Assembly (NCBI GenBank): GCA_950295325.1
Contig: OX485804.1
Coordinates: forward strand, 14,508,001-14,572,000
Direction of reading: 5' to 3'
Source of the DNA: Polytrichum commune
Lineage: Eukaryota > Streptophyta > Polytrichopsida > Polytrichales > Polytrichaceae
DNA length: 64,000 bases
The notes under the pieces: generated by a model
Databases searched by the model: none
Told to the model about the DNA's origin: nothing
What the model saw: only the letters and a program-made list of their open reading frames with translations
Position numbers and translations under genes: made by a program
In this document: one piece after another, positions 1 through 12,791 of the stretch
How positions within the stretch are numbered: the first letter of the stretch is position 1
How the letters are laid out: each line of letters starts with the position of its first letter

Positions 1-2574
1 CATTACATAAGGCAACCAAAAATTGGTTGTTTGGTGGTTTTTTTTTAACCTTCATGAGAACACATCCAAAACCCACTTTTATCTAGAATCTAGTTGATCA
101 ACAACAAACATGTAGAGTCACTGGAAGGTCCGTAAGTGGGTACCCTTTGCCAAACAATTGCGTATGATGGTACCCCATGTTGTAAAGGGACTTGGGAGAA
201 AGGTATGCCCTATATATTAACATAGTGGGAGGATAGAGTCTACAATCTATAACGTGGAAGGAGCCCATTCTAGAGAAGGGATGGGCCGCGCGACCCACAT
301 GAGGTAGGTATTTGGGTAAGACTAGCCATACAACCCTCTGCCTACAATAAAATTGGCAAGAGGTAGATTTGGAAGGCATAAACAAAGGTGTTATTTGTGT
401 TTTTAGTCAACATTTCAAACCTATCACGTGGAATGTATCTACAACACATATTTTGCATACTTCATTTTGGCAAATTGCTAGGTCTATGTAAAAATAGGCC
501 TTTGTAATTAAGATTGTTGAATGTGAGACAAATTGCAAGGTCTCAATGAATGATGGGATGACCGCATCTCTGGTTGGAATTTTATGTGCAAATTCCTAAC
601 CATGCATATAGATGGAATATTTGAGACTAGCAATCAAAACGCAACCCATCTGCACCCGGGCATCCAAAACATATACCCCCACTAACGAGTACATACCCAA
701 TGCCTACACAATGATGGCAGTGAGCGTCGAAGGTGGGCATGTGTGTTAAAATACAAACCACAATTAAAATTAACCCATCGTCACCCACTGTGCAGTCAAA
801 ATGATAGTGAAAATGGCGGCACTACACTAAATATTTGTAATCAGTGTCACTTACTATTTGGAGTTACACAACCCCATACCTTCTTACCATTGATGTAAAA
901 TTTAACCAAGTAAAGATGTTGATGTTTTATAATGTCCAAACAATCAATTTGACCTTTATTGGGAACAAAATGAGCTACACAATAAATTGTTCTAGCATTG
1001 TGTAATTCCAAAAAGTAACTAACACCAAATACAGTGTTTAGCATAGTCAAAACAACATTGAACTCGTAGGCAATTGCCAACACATGCCAAGGTTTAGTTG
1101 GACATGATTTCTTCTAATGACATGACACCTCATGTGAATGGTAGGAGAACGAGATGTGGTCGGTGATAAGTAGCTTGAAAACTAAGTAGGGACCACCAAT
1201 GCAAGTTGATCTATACTCCAATCCATGAAGGTTGCACGTTTTGTAGATATATGATGCCAATCTAAGCTTTTAAATATGAGTTGCATGGCTTAGGATTCGT
1301 CACAACCATGATGCAACCATGTTAAAGGCATTCGGTTAAAAACCGATCTCCTTATACAGTTATGGGAGCCAACTGCCACAAATTATTGGGCCGAGTTGCA
1401 CATCCTCGAACATGACACAAGGCTTTTAATGAGACACTCCTAAGCTCAATTTGTATTACGCTCTCAAAGTCTTCATATAAAAGTTAGGCAAGAACAATAC
1501 ACCCATAAACGTACTTCCTTGTTGGAAACTTACCTATAGTAGAAGCGCCCATTCTCAATTAGGATCACATTGGCAATCTACAGGGTACCGTAATTTCAAT
1601 CCAAGTTGGGACTCAATTTCGATTAGGCCGGAATCAATAACGCCACAACACATGTCTTGATTTTGAGTGCTAAAGTGAGGAGAAATGAGCGGTTTAAATG
1701 AACAATTATGGTAGATTCTAGATATTGATAATATATTGATAATTCCACAGTATTTTCAATTTAAGGATATAAAAGTATCATAAAATGTATACTCCTCCTA
1801 ATTTCTATCTTCCTGCATGGAAAAAATATCTTTGCACCATCTTAGACTTCTCCACATTTGGCACAAAATCTCTTAAGTGATCGGTTATGGGTGCCTCTAC
1901 TCTACTCACTAAGTAGGCGTAATATAAAGCGACGAGATTATTGAAAGTGCCAGATGTGGTGGTTTCATTGATCGGAATGCTGAGCAATCCCACGTGCCGG
2001 AGACGCAAAATTATTCACCTTAGCATGCAATTTACGAGAGGGGATGACATGTGTCAGTACGGGAGTCGTGAGCAAGTGAGGAATCAGTCCAGGTACACTT
2101 TTTGAAGCCCAGCCCCCACCCACTGACATTCTGGCTGACACCTGGTCTTGTACGGCCCCGTGGTCTATCCGTATACGTACGATACGAGTACAATACACCG
2201 TATATATGACAGTATGCCTTTCTCCTGTATGTCCCTTGCCCCTTGATTCAAATGTTTTCTCAAATAAAGGCAAGCTTTTGACTTTGGTTCTTCCCAACAC
2301 CTCAGGGTTTTGACTTACCACCTCTCCTGAGGTAGCTCGGCCTTATTTGATTACGGTGTGCTGCTTGATACCCGATACTACTTGAACAGACCAGATTGAA
2401 GTTTTGTTGTGTCCAGAGATGTATCTTAAGAAGGCATGATTGATTTTAGAAAATTTTGAAGTTAATCTGGGATTGTTATGAATCCTATATGGTCATTGGT
2501 GGTGAGATATAAAAAAGATCAAATAGATCTTCCCACTTATGTTGACATGTACACCTTTATTACTTCAATTGGTT
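1..2574. other. intergenic, no gene recognised, one MITE
   Basis: No reading frame here resembles a known protein; the short open frames look like chance. The only structure I can support is a fold-back element at about 825-1046, listed separately. Base composition is AT-rich with mononucleotide runs, as in the other intergenic parts of the window. Confidence 0.5.
825..1046. mobile_element. MITE, family M1 copy a (inverted-repeat ends)
   Basis: The left end reads CACTTACTATTTGGAGTTAC and the right end, read on the other strand, TAGTTACTTTTTGGAATTAC; about 40 bp at each end pair with scattered mismatches. The interior (about 130 bp) has no coding potential. Four related copies lie elsewhere in the window (12432-12502, 12568-12791, 51259-51458, 58017-58231). 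A TA target duplication is possible but ends are degraded. Non-autonomous DNA transposon, superfamily unassigned. Confidence 0.65.
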
Positions 2575-2885
2575 TGTTTTCATGTTCTCCAACTTTTACT
2601 AAATTGTGTTTATACAACAAAACTTGCGTTGCATTAGCAAATCTACAATGAAACATCAACAAAAATCGGACCTACCATGATGTAGTTATGGTTACCAGAA
2701 GTGTATAATTCTTGATTTATTAAGTGAACATATATGTCCTTCCATTTATGTTCACTATTGAGCGTGTTCAGTAGTTAATCATTTTAAAGTTTGAGCACAA
2801 ACTCTATTAAACATGTGTTTTAACAATGTTTGTTCTTCGTGATTGTCACCTAACCACGCACCAATTGAACATAGGTGTTTGATTA
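2575..2885. repeat. dispersed repeat R-B, copy 1
   Basis: About 310 bp with clear similarity to 13615-13925. Shared stretches include a 'caacaaaacttg.gttgcattagcaaat' core and a closing part around 'gatgtttgttctt...caattgaacatagg'. The closing part belongs to the wider 'TTGGACTATGTG' family (R-C), here in reverse orientation. No coding potential. Confidence 0.6.
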
Positions 2886-2999
2886 AGAAAAAAAAAATTA
2901 AAAAAAAACACACCGACATACCTTAGTAGGTGCGATTGGTGTACATTGCCTTGCAATAACTGTCTCTCATGAATTTTATTTAATGCTTTCATTAGAGCT

Positions 3000-3410
3000 A
3001 TCCATAAAGTCCCTCGATGAAAGACGAAATCGTGGGCTTGATCCTTCTTTAAGACAACATTCTATTAAGAGCTTGCAAGCTCATCATGTTTCGGAACCTA
3101 TTTTGAAAGCTGGGTACAAATTTTGAGACTTCCTCATTCCACCTCTCAAAATTTAAGACAACTTTAGGATCTAAAAAAGGGGATGTGCATGGGACCCGCC
3201 GTCCTAAATCCCAGATTGGTGATGCAAGGCTAGCTTGGCCCACCCATCTTAGTAGGACAAACTAGAAAAGCTGGATTTTTAATAACCCGACACCACTCCT
3301 TGTGAATGATAATTAAAGCATTATGAAAACTTGGGTGACTTTGTGTTAATTCTCATGAACTTGTCGTTTGGGACTTATTTAACCCATCGTTTCATGCACT
3401 TCACTTTATG
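3000..3410. repeat. dispersed repeat R-A, copy 1
   Basis: Similar over about 400 bp to 15020-15425, and over about 230 bp to each of two tandem units at 61519-62045. Landmarks in order: 'tccttctttaagac', 'gctcatcatg', 'gaaagctgggt', 'cctaaatcccagattgg', 'tgcaaggctagcttggccc'. R-B lies just upstream of this copy and also upstream of the 15 kb copy, so R-A and R-B may be parts of one older transposable element. No intact protein frame seen. Confidence 0.6.
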
Positions 3411-3426
3411 AACAACTCTATTGCCT

Positions 3427-3488
3427 ACCTACATAGTCTGGTCAGACCGTATATTACTACATACCTACGTAGACTGGTCAGATCGTAT
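3427..3488. repeat. two-copy 26-bp direct repeat upstream of FATA
   Basis: The block 'acctacatagtctggtcaga' continuing to 'ccgtat' (3427-3452) recurs at 3463-3488 with three or so changes. Each copy contains a small hairpin of the form GTCTG-GT-CAGAC. It lies about 550 bp upstream of the FATA start codon, so it could be promoter sequence; that role is inference only. Confidence 0.5.
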
Positions 3489-4034
3489 CTTAATACGGTA
3501 GACCACGGTACAGGAGCCCGGTCATACGTAAACCCCATGGGCTTACGTGTCGACACGTCGTCGACTCCGACATCGCGGAACCCATAGTGGAACGAACCCA
3601 ACGCAAACCATAGCAAGGGGGCCCGAGCCTCCTTGAAGGTTCCGCGAAGTATTGACGTCGGCCGGGTGAATTCCGCCGTTCGTTCCCTTTCCCTTGCTTT
3701 GGCGACCAATTAACAAGGCGTTTGCATTTTCATCAACTTGCAGCCTCTGCTTTTGCATGTGTTGCGGGCGATTCTTGGTGTTTCCGCCGCCCCCCTCTCC
3801 TCGATTCCTTCACTGCTAGATTAAGTTAACTTAGAGCTCCTTGTGCCATTCTTCTCGTGGCAGAGAAGACAGGAGAGGATCGGATCCACCCCCTCGCGCG
3901 TGGTATGGCTGGTGGAGAGAGATGGACGTCGGTGTGAGTAGAGGCTCGGAGGGTTGCCGCTGAATAAGTTGAGAGATTATTAGCATTCGTACTTGGAATT
4001 GATTTGAACGGGACCCGGGCAGACAGGTTTAGGA

Positions 4035-7000
4035 ATGGCGTCGATGTTGAGCAGGAAGCTTGCGACAAGAACAATAACAACAGGGGAGCTTGTGTCGAGA
4101 AGTGAGCAAGCTCGCTCGTGGTGTTGTGGGGGCGGGAACACATCGCAGCTTGCATGGCGAAACAAGGTCGACATTCGCCTTTGCCGGGTTAGCAGTAGGG
4201 GCGTGGTTGTAGTAGCGAGGCAAGGTGAAGCGAGGTCGACCAATGGGGCAGCAATATCATCAGCTGTGCAGGAAAGGGTGGGAAGTTCGGGTAACGGAGC
4301 TTTTCAATGCTGGCCTGAAGTTTTGGACGATGAAGTGATCGATTCTCCTTCTACTAACAATTGCAGTAACAGCGGTGACGATGATGAGGATATGTCTGTA
4401 TGCGATGTGCAACCGGTGAAGAAGGGTGAACTCATCGACCAGCTTCTGTATAGAGAGAAATTCATCATCCGATGTTACGAGGTGGGAACCAATCGCACAG
4501 CGTCCATGGAGACGATGGCCAACCTCCTGCAGGTTTGAGTCCCCAAACCTTGGTGCGCTTTCGATGTTTTTAAGAAATGGAGGTATCTGTATACCGCGAC
4601 ACACTAGATTAGTTTTCACCCGAGGTCTTCTTAAACCCTACTTCGATGTTTGTTGATTCTAACCCAGTCCTTAGTGCGCACCGTGCAATGAACTGATGAG
4701 CGTCGGAGGCTTTAGTCTTCCTTGAAGGCAGGCGGTCAACAATTTCGTACTGTCGACTGGTAAATCTATTCTGACGATGCCACGTCGACTTTCTCACAGG
4801 TTGAAGTCAATGGTTTTGTGACACTTAGGATTTCATCAGTACCGAACATGCCATGGGTTCTAAGTTATGTATAAATGCCCGAAGGATCGAATGTCGTTCA
4901 CGAGTGTAAGGGTTCTCAAACTCTCCGTCAACCGTGACACAATGTTCAGATTTAGCAATTGATGGATACGTATTTGGATGCCACGTCGACTTTCTCACGG
5001 GTTTAATTCATTGGTGTTGTGACACGTATAAATTCATTAGTGTCGAACATGTCATGGTACTAGGGTAGGTATAGTTGCCCGAAGGATGGAATGCCGTTGA
5101 CGAGTGTAGAGGTTCTCAAACTCTCCGTCACAGTGACATGACGTCGTTGGGGTTTAGCAATAATGGATACATATTAATGTATCTCGAAGATGTCGAGAGA
5201 TGCATCATCTTCTTCAGTGAGTAGTGGACATCTTAAAAACTTGGGACTTTTCTGTTTACTCATTAGCTGTGATCTCAAGAGGTGGTTCTAAAGAATAAAT
5301 GTTCATGGACTCAGCATGACTGCCTCTGTGAGTACGCAATTGTAGTTGTGTAGATGTCTTTTGTGCTTTTCGTTCCCTTTTGATTTAAAAAAATAGAGTG
5401 GTTTTATCCAAGCTTTGGTTTTTCTTACTTCAGGGTTTTGTCTCGTCTCGCATAGTTTCCTTGTGTCAAAATTGAGGACTTAGTACACACGCTATTATAC
5501 AACAATTTGCTAGAATCCGTTGGGTCAAATAAACTATCTCTCATGATTCCTATGTTATGGGTCACTGGTAAACTTCACCTGCGAGTGTCTTTAAAACGTC
5601 GGTGTGACAAGGACATAATATACCCAGATCAAACCTATTCATATCTTCACACAAGATCACAAGGACGGTGGTGAGGAACATTGAATCCACTAAAAGAGTT
5701 GTACATTGCTCTATATATTTGCAAAATCATAGAAGTTGTCAAACACCCTTATGTTGCCCCCCACCTCCCCACCCCAAAGAAATACCTAGTCAGACAGCAT
5801 CAACAGGATCAAATTACCATCATATTTTCTAACATGAGCACATTATTTTGTCGTGTCAATACAGGAAGTGGCGTGCAACCATGCTCAGAGCGTAGGTTTC
5901 TCCACAGATGGTTTTGCAACAACACCACTAATGAGGAAATTACACCTTATTTGGGTCACCACGCGAATGCACATTCAGATAGAGAAATATCCCGTTTGGT
6001 GAGCAACAAACTCATCATCCCGTTCGCAACTTTGTCGTGTAATTACCGATGTGCGGTCGTAACTCGAAGAAAGTGTTCTATATTGTACATATATATATGT
6101 ATAACCAGGTTGTGTGTAGGATCTTAAACGTGTGTTATCTTTTGGCAGTTGGAGTGGGTTTGGAGAGATAGAATACAACCGTCCACGCTCTTTGAGATGC
6201 TAATAATAGTTTTTTATTTAAATTATAGGGGTGATACTGTTGAGATTGACACATGGTACCAAGGCGAGGGGCGTATTGAGACCCGTCGAGATTGGATAAT
6301 TAGGGATGACAAAACTGGCGATACAATTGGAAGGGCTACCAGGTATCTTACTACCCTTCCATTGCTCACATAAAAACCGCGGCAATCTCTTGTATTGTAT
6401 TTTCAAGGCCGGGTTACTAGGTTAGATTTTGGGCCATAAGGGTTACCTAGTAAGATCCAAGGAAGCATTAAAACAGACTACAAAACATCCACACACCTAT
6501 TTTTCTTTGCTGGCGCCACGCATTTGAATCATCCATCCTTCAAGAACACCGAATAGAAATACTTTCAGTGTTTACCCAGAGACTTCCCCCAAACGGAGCA
6601 CCTCTTTCTTTCTCACCTAAATCTGCTTTTGGTAGTTAGTCGTTTTATTTCTATTTTTGTAGACAGGAATTTCTTTTGTGTTGTTCACAGTTAGTAATCT
6701 TTGTCAACCATTACTTTGTGCTGGAGTGTCCCCTATAGAACCCCATCAAAGATAAGTTTCAATTACTATTTGAGAAGGCAGTATTACGGAGTCTCAAGTC
6801 TTCAAATTCGACCATCGAGTTGATATTAGCCTCTACCTCACGGAGGCCACTGCACTCCGCCACTCTAGCGAAGGGAATTAGCCGGTGTGACACCACCCTG
6901 ATGTATCTTAGTCCCATAAGCCTTTCAGCTTCTCGGACTCTAAAAATAGTTTTTATTTCATTCTTTATGAAACCCCAATCTCTTTTTAGCAGGTTTTATG

Positions 7001-8638
7001 TAGTCAAAATAACTAATTCAAGTCGTTGGGTCTCCGTATGCTTGCAGCACCTGGGTGATGATGAACATGGACACTAGAAGGTTGGCTAGAATACCCGACG
7101 ATGTGAGAGAGGAATATATGCCTTTTGTGCCACAACCTGCAAGGTATCATTTCCTTCTCCTTGTAATGGATGATTTCAAAGGGAGGACAATAAGCTTCGA
7201 TTAATTCATGGCATGAAATTGTAGAGATATTTCATTCTTTGTGGTGGAAAAACTCACTCTGCAATTGGTGTTGTGCAGGTGGGCATTTGACCATTCTCAG
7301 AAGAACAGCAGCCTCACTAAGATTACCAAACCAGACTCGGCTGACTTTGTTCGGCCTAACCTTTTTGTAAGTACCTGAGAATTTGCTGTTCTTCTTCAAT
7401 AAACACCCCCGAAGAATGTCATTGGGTAGTTGGTATTGACTAGATATCCAAGCTACCCGTCTGTTGTGCATGCAACAACAATAAAAACATCCATTTCATG
7501 TAATTTGGGGAGGAAAACCCATCGCATGGATGAATTTGCATCATCTTGTCACCAGGCTGTGTGCCAGCTGCTTGTGATATTGTTAAATTTATATTATAGA
7601 ATATGTCCTGGATATAAATTTATTAGGAAACACGTAGTGAGGACTGAGGAATGTAAGCCTCACTTTAGGAAATTAGAAAATGGTGAAATGTTGAAGGTGT
7701 TGCATGTTGTCTCACGCAGCCGCGAAGGAATGACTTGGACATGAATCAACATGTGAACAATGTGACTTACATTGGCTGGATGCTTGAGGTACACGATCCT
7801 TCAATCCACATGTACTTTTTCATAACATTATAGCTATCTAATACCATTTTTCAGTATTAATAAAATCATTATTAAAAAGAAAAAAAACTCTTAAGGAAGA
7901 GAGTTTTGTGGCACAAGCACATGTGCTTGAGCCCAATGTTGAGTTTGAGTCATCGAAGCACCCCTGGAATAGACATCGCCCTCTTCCATGTGGCCGAGAT
8001 GACATCCTCCTCCATTAAGTCGAGTTGATGTCACCTCCTTATTCAATCAAAGTTATAAAAAAAGTTTGTGGTTTAGGCTGCATGTAGAATTCTGGAAAGT
8101 GGCTTTACTTTCTACATGAATTCATTCCCACCCCTAAAACCCACTTGGAGGGTCCAAATAACCCTAATTCGCATGGTTATTCAAGGTTAACTGTAGTATC
8201 TCTGATATGCAAATTTTTAGCAGGGCAAGATTTGAGTGCCCTTGAATTTTTCAGATTTCTCTTAATCATCAACCCACTAATCTCGTGATTGTTTTACTCC
8301 AGGGTATCCCGCTCGAAGTTTCAAGCACACATGAACTAACACAAATCACTTTGGACTACAAGCGCGAATGCCAGGCAGACGATGTGGTGGAGTCCTTGGT
8401 GTCTCCCGAGAATTCAGAGACTGCTGATGTGGTCCGTTCCCTCTTGAATTTCAAGAACAAAGATGTCAACACCAATGGCAAGGTCAACGGCACCCATGCA
8501 CCTTCTTTAAGCTCACCAAATTCCGGCCACCCGCCTTTGTTGTTTTTGCATGTGTTAAGACTCGCAGAGAGTGGCAAGGATATCAACTTAGGCAGGACAG
8601 AATGGAGGAGGAAGCCCACCTTGCAAACACATTTTTAG
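4035..8638 (+). CDS. FATA: plastid acyl-ACP thioesterase, FATA type (7 exons)
   Basis: Hydrolyses acyl-ACP (oleoyl-ACP preferred in this class) to release fatty acids from plastid synthesis for export. Exons: 4035-4532, 5865-5998, 6229-6342, 7048-7143, 7279-7366, 7720-7788, 8303-8638; all junctions are GT-AG and phases close to 444 residues. Residues 1 to about 110 are a poorly conserved, Ser/Arg-rich transit-peptide-like leader. The first hotdog domain starts near YREKFIIRCYEVGTNRTAS (about 139-157). Catalytic signature D317-x-N319-x-H321 sits in exon 6 (DLDMNQHVNN) and Cys356 in RRECQ-like 'KRECQADDVV' of exon 7. The C-terminal LRL...INLGRTEWRRKP block is FATA-like rather than FATB-like. 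Intron 1 holds a tandem duplication. The start is the first Met of the open exon; an in-frame upstream exon cannot be excluded. Confidence 0.93.
4776..5177. repeat. tandem duplication, ~201-bp unit x2, in FATA intron 1
   Basis: Unit 1 begins 'gatgccacgtcgactttctc' at 4776 and unit 2 at 4977. They share a central 'gttctcaaactctccgtca' block and a closing 'tttagcaa.t.atggatac'. Identity is high but clearly imperfect, so the duplication is not recent. No frame is conserved between the units. Confidence 0.8.
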
Positions 8639-9464
8639 AGCTACACCCACCAACACTCGACACGTCAATAGAGAATATTATACATTTGTACATAACGATT
8701 CAGAACGAGAAGGTCGGCCCATTTGAGGAGTGGTATGGTGCTACCTCGGCACCGTTTTTACACACGGGTTAATCGATCTTTTCAACATGATGTGGCATTT
8801 TTTTCTTTACATTAAGAGTTTTCTCACAATGTTGAAGGTTGTGCACTCGCCAAATCTTTGTAGGGAACATCATGCGTGGTGGATGTTTTTGGTAGTTTTT
8901 GGTGTTGTTTCGTTTTGTTTTTGGTCTTTTCAAGTCTGTTTTACGGGGGGCATCTTTGTGGTTTGGGTGGTGAACTAGGGTATTACCTCTATTCTCGAGA
9001 GTTGTAGGTAAGTTGCTCAGACAAAGCACCCCACCACGGCAGTAACAATGTCAAAAGAAATAGTACACATTACAATCCCAAATGAAGGTAGGGATTGTAA
9101 AACGGTGCACACTTGTACACAAATGTGAGTTGTTCTTCTGAGACCAAAAGTTGTGAGATGTTTTCCTAGTGTTGTCAAATGGTTCATAAATTCTCAAACG
9201 AGAAAACTGTTTTTTTAAATGAGCTCCTGGAATGGTCAGCATATTGGACTGTGTTCAGGAAGGAGAAATATCCTCCAGTATTGTGGACCCAAGCAATGCT
9301 GGCATGTTGCATGATCACTTGGACTTTGTCAAGTCCAATGAAAGCTGGCCAATACCAACATGGGAATCATTACTCAATTCCAAGACTGTGATATAAAAGG
9401 CACGGTAAACAGTCACATAACTATTTCAGTCTGTAAGTACACCAGTATGAAGTAGGGGCTGCTT
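8639..9464. other. FATA 3' flank, no gene recognised
   Basis: Begins with the presumed FATA 3' untranslated region. T-rich and GT-rich stretches around 8780-8980 give open frames on both strands that look like composition artefacts. I see no RNA gene or repeat with support. Confidence 0.4.
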
Positions 9465-10030
9465 GTTAAGGTAGAGGGTGCTGTATCCCACACACCACCC
9501 AAAAGCCTCCTAATCCCCTACTGGGAACACACCTTATATCATCTGAATGGCTATGACGCAAAGTGGAGGCGGATTTGGGTGAAAAACGGGGTGGCTTCAA
9601 GAAAATGCAGGGTTGGTTTTGGGCAAAAGTGGGATTGGATTTGAGCAAGCATCGAAACGTAGTCAAGGATGGCTTACTTATCCCACATGCTAAAGTTGTA
9701 AGCATTTTTTTTTTTTAATTGGGTGGAAAGTTGGTTTTAGTGCGGGGGCAGTTTTGGGAGAATACAGGGTTGGTTTTGGGTGAAAAATGGGAGGGTTTTG
9801 GGCACATGTTGCGACAATTTTGGGAGTCGTTTGCAGTGGGATCACTAGGAGTCTAGGGATGGATCTAGGAAGCTAAGGGCAAGTGACTTCAAAATTTGTA
9901 GTATATTCATATGATCTACAATTTAATTTGCGTTTGCTTTCTAAGCCAATTTGCTAAGCCAATCATGCATACCACTAATCCAAACGGACCTCAAAAATGG
10001 GCTAAATTGCTACAAATGCACCTAAACATA
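9465..10030. repeat. dispersed repeat R-D, uninterrupted copy
   Basis: About 560 bp similar to 55390-56120 plus 56636-56688 in the dynein gene. Shared landmarks: 'cacccaaaagc', 'gatttgggtgaaaa', 'tggaaagttggttttagtgc', 'gtttgca', 'ttgctaagccaatcatgca', 'aaaaatgggcta'. This copy has 'ttgctaagccaat' where the dynein copy carries a 512-bp MITE, so it serves as an empty-site reference. G/T-rich on this strand; no conserved coding frame. Confidence 0.7.
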
Positions 10031-11100
10031 AACATTCCTTAGAGCATTGAGACAAAGAACTTGAATCGGCTTGCAAATTCCTTATGACACTATGTGGGTA
10101 ATTTGAGCAAATATCAATTAGTTATGTTGTTGAATTGATCGGCTCCTCGTGTTACAGGTAGAAAGCATGGACAATATGTACATGAATTTGTAGCTCATGG
10201 CCCTCAATGCTTCATGAGAAGGGCACAACGAGCTACCCAACGAAGATCTACCTAACAAGTAACTCATAGACGATTTCCAACCAAACAAGACAACGCACGA
10301 TCCTCACTTGAATACAAAGCCTCACCCAAGCAACACTAGCCCAAGAAGAAATCACATTCAACGCACTCATCCTGCCTCAAGCAACCATACATGTTTCTTA
10401 CTCTATTGCATCTGGGCCATTGCCCCCCCCCCCCCCCCCAATCTCTCTTCTACACTCTTGAAACATGCAATCTCAACATGTCCACCCCACCCCCCTCACA
10501 CCAACTTATATGAAAGGCCCAACACACCTAACCCTTAGCCTTACACCTCTAAGAACACCCACCTCCACTAAATATCACAAACCTTAACTCCACTAACCAA
10601 TCCAATTGCATTACTTCTGTTTTAGATACAGAGCCCCCCCCTATCTACATGTAGGTAACATTTCTGAACGTAGAATCGAATGGGGGTAAATCCATTCGAT
10701 CAACTCTAAAAAGAACAAGCCCTTAATGACATCGGCAGTAGACATGCCGAAGACATTTTAGTATATTTGTTATACAATGTGGAGCCGGAGATCGCCCCCA
10801 CTTAATGCCTCCATTATTCCAGGGTGCAATTTTTCACTCGGCTTGGTCATTGTAGCTGCTCAGGCAAGTGTCCAAACAGCACCGATACTTGTCTCACAAA
10901 CATAGCTTGGAAATGCTTCCTTCAACGTTGACATTAGCCACATCATTAGTTCACTCCCCAAGATCAAGAAGCATGTCTTCTTCTTCTTCTTTTTATCATT
11001 TGTCAAATCATCGAATATTTATACTTGGTCTTGGTGTGGGGGAATGCCATTGATCAAGGGACCCATGATTGGTAACCATGTGTTCAGGCGCTCGGGAGTT
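10031..11100. other. intergenic, C-run microsatellite, no gene
   Basis: Holds an uninterrupted run of 17 C at 10423-10439 within a C/A-rich stretch (10280-10600) whose open frame is compositional. Nothing here resembles a known protein or RNA. Confidence 0.4.
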
Positions 11101-11600
11101 AGGGCCACTTCACACACGAGCCAAGAGCCGTGACCATGAAATTGTGAGAGTCCAAAAGAAAGTGTCCAAAGGCCGTCCCAACACACCCCCAAAATCATGT
11201 AGTGTGGTCACGGACCCTCAAGTGTAGTGTGAAGTCATATGTGACCGGGTTCTCAACCAAATGTTCTTTCAATGAATTTTATACTTGCGGGTTCTCACGC
11301 ATGATAAAATAGAATAAACCAATGGTTGTGAGCATTCAGAGTAAAATGGTCTCCCGATTTTGTGTTAGGCCTACCTCCAAGAGGTGGTTTTTGAAAATAG
11401 TTCGAGTGACCATGAAGCATGGTCCATTCGATGCCATGTAGAAATTCACATAGACTTTAAATCCATCTTGCATTCACATACTCCGTTGGTCCCTCAAGTG
11501 TAGTGTGAAGCAAACTTGGACCGGCTCTGCCTTTTCCACCAATGAGAGTGCTCGAAGTGCAATGGTCATGGGCTCTGAGTTTCATGTGTGAAGTGGCCCT
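11101..11600. mobile_element. fold-back element, family M4 copy 1
   Basis: Left end AGGGCCACTTCACACACGAG pairs with right end GTGTGAAGTGGCCCT (11586-11600). The internal phrase 'ccctcaagtgtagtgtgaag' occurs twice in direct orientation (about 11216 and 11491). A related fold-back with 'ggggcacttcacactaga' at its left end lies at 58803-59217. No clean target duplication; no coding capacity. Confidence 0.5.
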
Positions 11601-12431
11601 CAATGTTTTAAGCACATATGATTGGCCTTGTCCGTCTGCTTCCACACATTTTGTTTTTAGAACTATTTATCAAAAAAGGTGCAAGGATTACATAAAATTT
11701 CTAGCAGCTAGATGATGGTCTCTTTAACAAAGAGAGACCAATTAATTAAGCAACTATGGTAAATTATAACTACTGGTTGGAAACTTTATAATACATAGTA
11801 TGAGTGCTTCCCATGAATGGGGAAACCCGAAATTAAAAGAGAATTATGCTCACCCGATACCTGGTCCCATAGAACGCAACCAAAGAGCTAAGTAATCTTA
11901 TGTAAGAACTGAGGAGTGTTGTGACCTACTTTAGTCAATCCATTTTGTACTTAAGAAATTCCTCCTTCATGCAAAGGATAGGTATTGAGGCATAGTGCCC
12001 TGGTCCCATACTATAAAGTGCAAGTTCCATGTCCTTTTTCTTTTTCTTTCCTATTGTTCAAATTTTGAAGAACAAAAATTTGCCGAAGATAAAAGGATTT
12101 TGCAAAGCAACGAGTATCCTTCAATGTGGAGAACATATGTACCAAACAATATGTGGCGTCTAAGTACATCTAATTTTTTTGTTGACAATTCAATTTGTCG
12201 TCATAAATTGAACATGCTTATTGTGTGTCTGAGGTTTTTACACCTTTATATAATGATTGAAGTGCTTAAACTTTATGGTGCACGTGGCCAAACTGTTAGA
12301 TATTACAAAGGAGGTGCATAAGTCTCCTACGTCTTAGTTAATATATTAGGGGGGAAAAAACTAACCGTTCTAACCTAAATGTCCAATATTCAAAACCCCC
12401 AAACATCTTAAAAACTACACTCATTATCCCA
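11601..12431. other. intergenic, nothing recognised
   Basis: AT-rich. The longest open frame (about 108 codons near 12000-12320, plus strand) does not resemble a protein family I know and has no splice context supporting it. Confidence 0.35.
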
Positions 12432-12502
12432 GCTAGTGTGTGTTACTATGCGGAGTTGTAGTGCGTAACTCCAAATAATAACATGCACTAATTGGGATAA
12501 TC
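12432..12502. mobile_element. MITE M1, terminal-repeats-only copy
   Basis: 'tagtgtgtgttactatgcgg' at the left and 'actccaaataataacatgca' at the right are the two M1 ends almost back to back, with the ~130-bp interior missing. Looks like an internally deleted copy. Confidence 0.5.
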
Positions 12503-12567
12503 AGTGTAGTAACTTACATTGAAGGATCTACATCAGTTCCCATGCATAGACCAATTTTGCAGTGAAT

Positions 12568-12791
12568 GTACACTACACCATTTATGGTATTTAGTGTCTC
12601 TTACTATTCGGAGTTATGCCATGCTATAATTATTACAAATCTCAATTTTTACCAACAAAGATCAAAACGGTTGTCTGGTCACTAAAAAACATCAAAATCT
12701 TTGCTTGATAAGAAATTACACTAACAATAAAATGTTATAGCAATGCGTAATTGCGAACTATAAGTGATACTGAATACCATAAACGGTGTAC
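12568..12791. mobile_element. MITE M1, copy b
   Basis: About 224 bp with well-preserved ends: left 'tacaccatttatggtattta', right (other strand) 'tacaccgtttatggtattca'. The inner inverted repeat 'cttactattcggagtta' is shared with the other copies. TA flanks both ends as part of the repeat, consistent with a TA target duplication, but this is not proven. Confidence 0.65.

Noticed and set aside
10308-10538. Pro/His/Thr-rich plus-strand frame
   Set aside because: Caused by a C/A-rich stretch with a 17-C run; no family likeness.
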